Shown: piece by piece, positions 36,501 through 48,500 of the stretch
Layout: every line of letters starts with the position of its first letter
Position numbering within the stretch: the first letter of the stretch is position 1
Program-made: the position numbers and the translations under genes
Notes under the pieces: model-generated
Told to the model about the DNA's origin: nothing
The model's input: the letters and a program-made list of their open reading frames with translations, nothing else
Databases searched by the model: none
NCBI GenBank assembly: GCA_030141605.1
Contig: JAQGDQ010000437.1
Coordinates: 124,001-188,000, forward strand
DNA: 64,000 bases
Direction: 5' to 3'
Source of the DNA: Tubiluchus corallicola
Lineage: Eukaryota; Priapulida; Priapulimorpha; Priapulimorphida; Tubiluchidae

Positions 36501-39500
36501 CTTTGCGTTTCTCCTTCAGCTTCTCCCGTTTCATCCGCTGGTCGACCGTCTGAAATTAAAGAGCACTCGTCAGACTCACAACATCAGAGAATCACCACTA
36601 GAGGGAGCTGCGAGTTTTTCAACTAAAAACTGTCTTTTCAACTTTTTCGAGGCAACTATAAAATTATAACATTTTCGGAACACGTTTAGAATTCATCGTG
36701 CAATTAAAATACCCTATCCCTTACCGTCCCTGACCCTAACCCTAACCCAATGCTAATCCTAATCCTAACACCAACGCTAACCTTAACCGTAACCCAAACC
36801 CTGAGCCTAATCCGAATGTTGAACAGATTTCTTCACAAGTGGGGAATTGTTGACTTGTCCATTATTACTATGTTCGATTGTGCAAAAAGTTGCAAATTCA
36901 CAAGAAACGTTGACAAGGCATGTTGAAAGAAATGTTGAAAGAAATCCCAAAGCTTCTAAATTCAGAAGTTATTACTATGTCCATTATTACTATGTTCAAT
37001 CGTGCAAAAAGTTGCAATTTCACAAGAAATGTTGACAAGAAATGTTGAAAGAAATCCCAAAGCTTGTAAATTCACAAGTGAATGTTTCAAAGAAAATTGA
37101 TGCATTTAAAGTTGAATTTCAAAGAATGCGTCACTGTCTCCAAAAATGTTGAAACATCAACATCAAATTCAAATGCAGCAAAGCTGCCAGATATCGTTCC
37201 AATGGGCGCCGATTCTCTCTTTTTCCTGCTTTCTGTTGACAATATCCCAGTTGATCAACTTACATAAAGGCGAGAGAGTGAGTTAAAGGCAAAGGATACA
37301 AAATATCGTTACCTCCTCGTGTAGCTGCTTGAGTTGGGATAACTGCTCCTGACGTTGCATCTCATCCTCCGCAAACTCGTAGTAGCCGACGCCCATATCT
37401 CTCACCTCTGAAAGCGGGTGAAAACAGGTAAAAATAAACCACTCGTGTGTTTTTGAACACATTCTGAATAATTAGTTTTAAGAAAACAAAAAAAACAAAT
37501 GATGGAACAGCCAAAAATACACACTTGTTCACTGTAGTTGTGCAAAAGCAGCCAAATTGTTAAGAACAATGAGTTTATGGTACAGCACCTTTTACAAAAA
37601 AGTGTTTGGTCCGTTTTTTTTTTATTATAAAATCAAGATTATTACATGACTATGAAGATTTTTAAGTTAAGACTACGTGTACGTGTAATGAATAGTGCAT
37701 ACAGAACAATTTGCATTTAAACACGCAGAATTGTTTCCATGTGCCTGTAATGCTTAATCCGTAATGCGTGATACATGATCCGTATTCATTCGAACGTGAT
37801 CACTATCATCCGAACGTGATCACTATCATTCGAACGTGATCACTATCATCCGAATATGTATCATGCAGCAATACACGGATGGGAAGATGCCGTTTACTAG
37901 GCGATTTAGTCAGGCAAAGTTTGGTTATTTCATGATCTACACACGATAATATTTCTTCTTCCATTTGAGTTTTTGAAAGGTGGAAGAAACCATACAGTTA
38001 TACCGTTTGTATCGTATTGCAGTTCATTCACTAAGTCGTGATACACGTGATATCGTTTTCTCCCCTCCAAAAATGCTGTGCACCTAAAAACTGTGCTTTC
38101 ATCTAATAATAGTACAACGATACGCTAGAGCCACCGCCATGATTTCTTGATCGCCGTTGCATTGAAATTTTGACAGAAACATGGCTTTCAAAAAACTGTT
38201 CTGGCACAAGTAGTGAAACTTGCACTTGACTGTCTTCCAACATTAATGCAGTGTAGATAAGTTTGCAAAGGATCAAGTGAAACTACAGATACGAACCATT
38301 ATGTCTGACGTTCTGATAATGCACGGGACCCGCTGGCTGATTCATCTCTTTTTGCTGTTTCCTCTCCCACTCTTCCCTCTCCATTTCCCTTCTCATGTCG
38401 TCGGACAACAGATCCGGTTGATCATGCCCACTATGAAACAATAGGTAAAGTCGTGACATCAAATACAGGTAAAGTCATGACATCAAGTACAGGTGAAGCC
38501 ATGACATCAAGTACAGGTAAACTCGTAACATCAAATACAGGTAAAATCATAACATCAAATAGAGGTAAAGCCATAACATCAAATACGGGTAAAGTCATAA
38601 CATAAAATACAGGTAAAGTCATGACATTAAATACAGGTAAAGCCATAACATCAAATACAGGTAAAGTCATGACATCAAATACAGGTAAAGTCATAACATC
38701 AAATACAGGTAAAGTCATGACATCAAATACAGGTAAAGTCATGACATCAAATACAGGTAAAGTCATGACATTAAATACAGGTAAAGTCATGACATCAAAT
38801 ACAGGTAAAGTCGTAACATAAAATACAGGTAAAGTCATAACATAAAATACAGGTAAAGTCGTAACATAAAATACAGGTAAAGTCATAACATAAAATAGAG
38901 ATAAAGTCATAACGTAAAATACAGGTAAAGTCATAACATAAAATACAGGTAAAGTCATAACATAAAATACAGATAAAGTCATAACATAAAATACAGGTAA
39001 AGTCATAACATAAAATACAGGTAAAGTCATAACATAAAATACAGGTAAAGTCATAACATAAAATACAGGTAAAGTCATAACATAAAATACAGGTAAAGTC
39101 ATAACATTAAATAGAGGTAAAGTCATAACATAAAATACAGGTAAAGTCATAACATAAAATACAGGTAAAGTCATAACATTAAATACAGGTAAAGTCATAA
39201 CATAAAATACAGGTAAAGTTGCAACATAAAATACAGGTAAAGTCATAACATAAAATACAGGTAAAGTCATAACATCAAAGCAGGTAAAGTCATAACATAA
39301 AATACAGGTAAAGTTGCAACATAAAATACAGGTAAAGTCATAACATAAAATACAGGTAAAGTCATAACATAAAATAGAGATAAAGTCATAACATAAAATA
39401 CAGGTAAAGTCATAACATAAAATACAGGTAAAGTCATAACATAAAATACAGGTAAAGTCATAACATAAAATACAGGTAAAGTCATAACATAAAATACAGG

Positions 39501-42500
39501 TAAAGTTGCAACATAAAATACAGGTAAAGTCATAACATAAAATACAGGTAAAGTCATAACATCAAATACAGGTAAAGTCATAACATAAAATACAGGTAAA
39601 GTCATAACATTAAATACAGGTAAAGTCATAACATAAAATACAGGTAAAGTCATAACATAAAATACAGGTAAAGTCATAACATAAAATACAGGTAAAGTCA
39701 TAACATAAAATACAGGTAAAGTCATAACATAAAATACAGGTAAAGTCATAACATAAAATACAGGTAAAGTCATAACATAAAATACAGGTAAAGTCATAAC
39801 ATAAAATACAGGTAAAGTCATAACATTAAATACAGGTAAGTCATAACATAAAATACAGGTAAAGTTAACATAAAATACAGGTAAAGTCATAACATAAAAT
39901 ACAGGTAAAGTCATAACATAAAATACAGGTAAAGTCATAACATAAAATACAGGTAAAGTCATAACATTAAATACAGGTAAAGTCATAACATAAATACAGG
40001 TAAAGTCATAACATAAAATACAGGTAAAGTTGTAACATAAAATACAGGTAAAGTCGTAACATAAAATACAGGTAAAGTCATAACATCAAATACAGGTAAA
40101 GTCATAACATAAAATACAGGTAAAGTCATAACATCAAAGCAGGTAAAGTCATAACATAAAATACAGGTAAAGTCATAACATAAAATACAGGTAAAGTCAT
40201 AACATAAAATACAGGTAAAGTCATAACATAAAATACAGGTAAAGTCATAACATAAAATACAGGTAAAGTCATAACATAAAATACAGGTAAAGTCGTAACA
40301 TAAAATACAGGTAAAGTCATAACATAAAATACAGGTAAAGTCATAACATAAAATAGAGATAAAGTCATAACATAAAATAGAGATAAAGCCATAACATAAA
40401 ATACAGGTAAAGTTGCAACATAAAATACAGGTAAAGTCATAACATAAAATACAGGTAAAGTCATAACATAAAATACAGGTAAAGTCATAACATAAAATAC
40501 AGGTAAAGTCATAACATTAAATAGAGATAAAGTCATAACATAAAATACAGGTAAAGTCATAACATAAAATACAGGTAAAGTTGCAACATAAAATACAGGT
40601 AAAGTCATAACATAAAATACAGGTAAAGTTGCAACATAAAATACAGGTAAAGTTGCAACATAAAATACAGGTAAAGTCATAACATAAAATACAGGTAAAG
40701 TCATAACATAAAATACAGATAAAGTCATAACATAAAATAGAGATAAAGTCATAACATAAAATACAGGTAAAGTCGTAACATAAAATACAGGTAAAGTCAT
40801 AACATAAAATACAGGTAAAGTCATAACATAAAATACAGGTAAAGTCATAACATTAAATAGAGATAAAGTCATAACATTAAATACAGGTAAAGTCATAACA
40901 TAAAATACAGGTAAAGTTGCAACATAAAATACAGGTAAAGTCATAACATTAAATAGAGATAAAGTCATGACATCAAATACAGGTAAAGTCATAACATTAA
41001 ATACAGGTAAAGTCATAACATTAAATAGAGGTAAAGTCATAACATAAAATACAGGTAAAGTTGCAACATAAAATACAGGTAAAGTCATAACATTAAATAG
41101 AGATAAAGTCATAACATAAAATACAGGTAAAGTCATAACATAAAATACAGGTAAAGTCGTAACATTAAATACAGGTAAAGTCATAACATAAAATACAGGT
41201 AAAGTCATAACATTAAATACAGGTCAAGTCATAACATTAAATACAGGTCAAGTCATAACATAAAATACAGGTAAAGTTGTAACATAAAATACAGGTAAAG
41301 TCATAACATAAAATACAGGTAAAGTTGTAACATAAAATACAGGTAAAGTCATAACATCAAAGCAGGTAAAGTCATAACATAAAATACAGGTAAAGTCATA
41401 ACATAAAATACTGGTAAAGTCATAACATAAAATACAGGTAAAGTCATAACATTAAATAGAGGTAAAGTCATGACATCAAATACAGGTAAAGTCATAACAT
41501 TAAATAGAGGTAAAGTCATAACATCAAATACAGGTAAAGTCATAACATCAAACACAGGTAAAGTCATGACATCAAAGCAGGTAAAGTCATAACATAAAAT
41601 ACAGGTAAAGTCATGACATCAAATACAGGTAAAGTCATGACATTAAATACAGGTAAAGTCATGACATAAAATACAGGTAAAGTCATGACATCAAATACAG
41701 GTAAAGTCATGACATCAAATACAGGTAAAGTCATGACATCAAATACAGGTAAAGTCATGACATCAAATACAGGTAAAGTCATGACATCAAATACAGGTAA
41801 AGTCATGACATCAAATACAGGTAAAGTCGTAACATAAAATACAGGTAAAGTGCTTCAAAGTTTCCTTTCAATATTTTAAAGAGTAGATTGTTTTGATCTA
41901 TAGTTTAAGATTGGGTCTGGTTTTGCTTTAACTTTGTCATCCTCTTGCAATAACCCCCTCCAGTTATTCCTCTCTCTCTTGTCCACCTGGCATCTCAGAC
42001 TTTCAGTGAAACATGAATTAACCCTTTCACTACGTAGCTGTGTTTTAACTGGGTCAAATTGACTTTTGCACATCTGATAATAACTTCTTATGGTAATGTT
42101 ACAAAAACAGAATCTCGCGAATAAACAAACAGTTGTTCGTTATTGAGTACTAATATTAAACATTAGCTTTTATTTCTACACATGCACACACATACGAACA
42201 CACATACATGCACTCATGCACACACACGCATGCACGCACACACACGCGCACACACACACGTACACACATACGAGCACACATACATGCACTCATGCACACA
42301 CACACACACACACACATGCACGCACACACGCACACACATACGAGCACACATACATGCACTCATGCACACACACGTGCACACCCTCATGCACACCCTCACA
42401 CCCACAAAACTAATCCATAATATGCAATTATTTTATAAGAATGCAGAACAATCAACTAAACAAACGTTTCATCAATGATCTACAAGTGATTTTGTGTGGG

Positions 42501-45500
42501 AACATACCATACAGTGCAGTATAGTGGAATGCTGCTGGCTTCAGGCGTTGATTGGCTGGTTAGCATTACTTTGTTGCAAAGCAACCCCAATCCCAAGGCT
42601 ATGAAACTTTTCTACAATGTTCTGCATGATTGTAGCAGTGAAATAAACAGATTTGGGCGACTGCGCTTAGTGATGAGCTTTAGTGGCAGTGTGCCGCCTT
42701 CCGGAGTGAAAGGGTTAAACTCAGAACAACTCATTATATGAATTGATGCTGTAAAATAAATTATATGTCGCTTACATCATGAAATTCTTGTCCATCTGCA
42801 TCAGATTCTGAACTTCTTTTGCAAGACATTTTCTTGTTCTGCCCAAAGCATCTGTATACTCAACCCTGCAAAAAAAACATACTCAGCTAAAATATACAAT
42901 CATTTGCAAACGTTTACGACCAAAGTGAATTTTTCATGAAAATTGACAAAACCATCGTTTAACATGGTTCCATCTAAAAACTATTCATTTATTCTTCTAG
43001 AAGAATATACTACAGCATAGTTTGTATGTTTTTATCCAAAAATAGTCACAGTCCTTGAACATTTTAGTACTTTGTATAACCGCCGAAGTTGTCAATCACT
43101 GCCTTCATTCTAAGAGGCATACTGGAAACTAGGTTTTGGCAGTAATCGGAAGTAATTTCTTTAACCCAAACGTCCTTGATAACTCTTCGCAAGTCTTCAG
43201 CACTTGATGGCTGCCTGTCTGCCACCTTATCCTTCAGTATCTGCCAGAGATTCACTCGTACTCACTAGACGTCACTGTTTCAACCACTACCAGTATGATG
43301 CAATCAACAATGAATCTGATGCAATCAGGGTACAGTCTGATGAAAATCCAGAAAACTCGAGCTTGGTCTTAAACTTTTGCAAATGACTGTAAATATTAAT
43401 TTATATCTGAACTATGCCATAGTTAAGGTATACAAATTAGTATGAAATAATGCATTTTTGAAGGATGTCAAAAGGATCAAATCAGCCTTTTCATGGTTTT
43501 GCTGTGCACAAGTGCAGTTGCTGTAGGTCAGAGGTTAAGTGTAATACAGCAACACGTCCTAACCACAGCCGTCACGTGAGATGTGTGTAAAGCAAAGTCG
43601 TTTGCCACATCAGTTCAGTAACGTTAGTTGTTTTACCTGAACTTTACTTAATTATGCATTAGTCTGTGCATAGAGGTGATTTGCTAGCAGGATCTTCTTG
43701 GGAACAAGAAAAAATGAATTAGGTAAGGTTCTAGCTAACAGTTAAAACTGTTGCTACTACAACAGCATGAGCTTGGGCTGCAAGGCATTGTCAAGTGTAC
43801 GCAAATGCGTTGCTTGGTACACTTAACCTTTGGCCTTTTCACGATCATCATCAATCACTGCAACTGTGATCGATGATTTCTTTAGCAGGGTAAAAAAATT
43901 TCATTTGTAGCACCAAAGGAAAGCAACAGTTCTTTGAAATAAAATACTTCACAACGCATCGCAGTACTAGTGAACGATGAAACTGACAGAATGTGAATTC
44001 TGAAGCGTTTGAAACTGACTTTAGCACTGCGACCACGCCACGAGTAATTCACGATTACCTAGAATTTCTAGCATCGCGCCCATCACTAATGGTTTTTCAC
44101 TCATGTAGAAAAATCGGCACAAAACTCTTGTTGCTTCGTAAGATGATTATATTATAGAAATGCTCGAGAATGTACATTTTAGGACTGTAACGATACACCT
44201 ATGTCACGATACGATACATATCATGATACTAACCTCACGATACGACATATACCATGATACATCTGAGTTAAAGTTTGCAGACTTTGTAAAAAAACCAGGT
44301 GAAACTATTAATAATAAATGCTAAACATATTTTATGAATCAACAGCTTTAGGAGTGCAAAATGCCAAAATAACACGACAAACTGTTTGATTTTTATTTAT
44401 TATTTAGGTAAAGTAGAGGCCATTGTTTGCATTGTAAGCCACAAGAAGAGCTAAACATCAATACTTTAGGTTTAAAAGTTGTTTGTGAATTTTCTGGTTC
44501 ACTTTTGCCATTTCACAAGTTTATATGTAAACGACATAACTGTGGAAGTTGGAACTGTACATTGTAATTAGGTGCTGCCATCTATGTGCTAATCTTGTTA
44601 CATCCTACCAGCTGACTTACCTTCAGTATAATTGTATGGTGCAGTGACTATATACACACTGGTCCTCTCCCTATCTAAAATTAATGGTTGTTGTGAAGCC
44701 TGAGCAACTCTGCATAGGTCAAGTTCTATACCTGTATACTGACTGTGAAACAGGTTTTACTGACTGTTTTTGCTTTCTAGTTTTTGCTCAATGTTCAGTG
44801 CAGCAGTTTTGCTACTCATGTTTTCTGTAGTTCAATAAACACTTTTCTGTTGTGTGAAGTGCAAATATTTATTATAGATTTTGGTTCCCATTCATACTTC
44901 TCTATGTCTAAACTCAATCATAACAAAGTGACTGAACAACAACTTCAAAAATGACTTTCACAATATCTAACCAACTATAGATTAGACACCTTGACTGCAT
45001 TTTGAACAAATCTGACTGCTAGTATTGCCTGCGTTAAGTTGACTACAGCTCGCTGCACTGATTGTTATGTATCTACAGTACACTTTACAGCTGCAGCTTG
45101 AATCACTTCACATCATTTTCATTAGCTAGTCTTTGTGGAGAAATTCAGACAGAAGAGCATTTTTGTGCGAGTGCCATGAAAATGCACTTTATAGATCACT
45201 GCACGCGTTAAATTATAGCAATATTGCAAATTTATTTGACGGAGAATTAATGTCAACTGGAAATTTAATTTACGGCTGTATGCATAGATTTGTGAATTAA
45301 ATAGTATAGCTTAGTTAGCGGACATATAACCGCATTATTGAGATTATCAATTAGGTAAAATATTTGTTTATCACATGTGTACAAATGCTTAGTTAATAGT
45401 TTTTTCGCTTCATAGAGTTTAAAACTAAATTTGTATATACTGTATATATCTGTGTATATACCTTGTGCAGCTATGTAGAGTCAAATTGTTAGTATGATCT

Positions 45501-48500
45501 GGAAATCATTACCCGAGCTCTGCCCGCTGATAAAACCATCGGGTATGCGTCGAGTTTGTAATTTTCAGTGTTGGAAATTTGATTCTCAGAAATAAAATAT
45601 CTATTTATCTATCCTATCTAGCATACGGTCAAGCGTGTGCTAATTTACTAAATAATGTTAATTCAGATAACTTGTCACGTACAAGTACACTTTGGCGGTA
45701 CGTATTATCACGATACATCGACGTACGGTTACGGAACTAGTACATCTTGCATGGATGAGAATGACATATTGCAAAAAAACTCTGAAACAGGCCGGGGGTT
45801 TTGGGGCCACCTAGGCCCCCTCAACCCCCTTGGATCCAGCAACAAATTGTAATTTTGTGACCATAGAGAGCCACTAAGTGGACTTAAAATATCAATTGCC
45901 TTGTTTCATGCATAATTTAAAATACCCAACTATCAAGGATACATGATACCTAATTGTCTCAAAAACGCCTAAGTACTGGCCGCTCCTATGCAAAAGTACA
46001 TAAAAACTGTCTGCAATTGACTCAAATAACTCCGCACAATTGATTCTATGTTTTTATACATAGAGATATACACGTGGTTACACTGATGTACGTGATGTAA
46101 ACAAAGTGACGGCCTGCCAACTAGCAGTCAGCTTGTAAAATAATGTACTGGGTCCGTAAAAATTTTCGCGATTTACAAAAATGGCACTACTGGTCTTCCA
46201 AAAACTCTGAATTCCGCGTATCCGGAATTCTCATCCCTGATCTTGTACATATAAATGTAACAAAAAAACAAACAAACACGTAAACAATATGACTAATAAT
46301 AATTAAATCTGAATGTACCATCACATACCATTCGTCAGCCGCTGGTTCGTTGCCAGGGCTACCTGTGTCTTGACCAGACGCCCTTTTCTTTGGTGGTTTT
46401 CCTCTCGTCTTCTGTATATCGTCTTTAGGCTTTTTGTCGAAGTCGACCAGGAAGCGATCCGACAGTTCGGGGTCGACAGCGGCGCTTCCGCTGGTCAAGT
46501 GCTCGTACAGTTTGGATTTAGACTCCAAGGACAACCTGGTAAATATGGTATTGCAAAGTTATTCAATGCTAGAGAAACTAGCTGAAACTACGGCCAAATC
46601 GCGTTGAAAACACCGGTTCTCGTCTGATCACCGAAGTTAAGCAACGTAGAGCCTGGTTAGTACTTGGATGGGTGACCGCCTAGGAATACCAGGTGCTGTA
46701 GGCTTGCGGGATGCCCACACTGTATCTCGACACTAGGCGGAGGAGCTGCGCAAGCAGTCAATGGCTAGAGGGCGGAGGAGGTCAAGTAACCCAACGGCCA
46801 TGTGTAGAGGAGTAAACCTTCCAAATCAGGAGTGGAGCCCCGAAGGCGGACCAGTGCAGCATGCTCACTGACTTCGGCAGCTCCTGCAGCCAACCTGATG
46901 CCAAACATATCGCTCCGCTTTCCTTTGGACTACACCAGGGAGGAAGAGAGGTAGTTCCTGTTGTCTGGGCAACTCAGGATCTCCATACACCTTGCCCAGG
47001 CGAGCGCCCTGGAAACGTTCAAGGATCACACTGCTCAGCCACAGTCGACGCTGCAGCTCCATCAATGTGATCAATAACTGACTCTCTTGGCGCACACTCC
47101 ATTGTCTTCTGAGACAGAAGGATGCCAACAACAAAGAATTAAGCTTACCATACCTTTATGCAAGGAAATGAGGAAAGCAAGATCATTAAAGGAAAGAACA
47201 AGTCGTTCAATATCCGGGATGTTACTGAAACTGAATTTACAAAACCGGAATTTATGAAACATAGGAAACCAATGCCGAACTAAAATTTTTTACAAAACCA
47301 ACTACTATTAAAAGTGAAAAAAGAAAGCTCTAAAATAAGTGAAATATTTTGCTTTTATTTGCTGCGATGCAAAATTACTGATAAAAATCAATTAACTAAT
47401 TAATTACTTAAATAGTTAAGAAAAAAGGAATTAAAGTAAATGTTTGCAAACTTTAATTTAGCCTATCATCTTAAATTATCCCAACTTAGATACATTAGGA
47501 GCTATTAAAGGCAGTACGTCAAACCACCCAGAACGAGTGTTGAACCCGGTAGTTAATTATACGTTCACTAACCAAACTTGGCATTGCTTTACTGCATTCA
47601 CTAAGCATGCACCATGACTGCTCATTTGTTTCTCAGACATTTTTTAAATGCAAAATTTTCTACAGTTCGACAAATAGGACACCGAAAAGCGCACAAAGAA
47701 ATAATGAAAATTGCCTATATGTTTATGTTTTTCTAGAACATAAACATATTTCATGTTCTAGGGATATGTTCAGCGATGTTCAAGTAGAACATTCAGTACC
47801 TTGATCTCTCTAATGACTGCTGCTCTTGCTGTAATTCTTCGAGATCCTTTTGATTTCGGCTTTCAACTCTTAAATTTTGTTTACTCCATATATTCTACAA
47901 TGAAATAAAAGTAAATTAGCGAAAAATATAACTGAAGCTGATTACAACTCACTAACTCACTAAGCTTGTACTATGTACACTATCAAAATTTAGAGTAAAA
48001 AATAATCTTTAAGGAATGTAGGTATTTGGGCAGCGAAAAGGAGCCTCTGGGAGCCTAGGGAACAGCAAGACTCAAGGAAAAAAGAAGCTATCACAAGTAA
48101 GTAAGTAAGCAAGTAAGTAAGTAAGTAAGTAATTAAGTAAGTAAGTAGGTAAGTAAGTAAGTATCTTTATTTATCACCTTTTTTACAAGACAAACACAAA
48201 GCATGGAACGATAATATGATATAAAGTGACAAGGTTATTAAATGAATAAATTATCTGAGTTAATGGTGTTCAAGTGATAGGTGAAAGGGTGGCGAAAAAC
48301 TTACCAAAGTTTCCAAAGTCAACCACCCTGTAAGTAATGTTGCTATTAGTAATACGCGCAATTATCTTGACGAAGATTTCAGAATGTGTGTAAAACTATT
48401 GAGATTAAGTTTAAATTTGAACATAAATATCATGGACATAAAGGCATAATAAATACATATAATGTTGATATTCAAAGCAATGTGTACATTTATGCAGACA

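Noticed and set aside
38431-41806. Long minus-strand open frames of MTLPVFYV repeats (up to 360 codons)
   Set aside because: They come from a 24-bp minisatellite whose period is a multiple of 3, inside a CCDC174 intron; frame breaks at 23-bp units and no start, splice or flanking coding context supports a protein.
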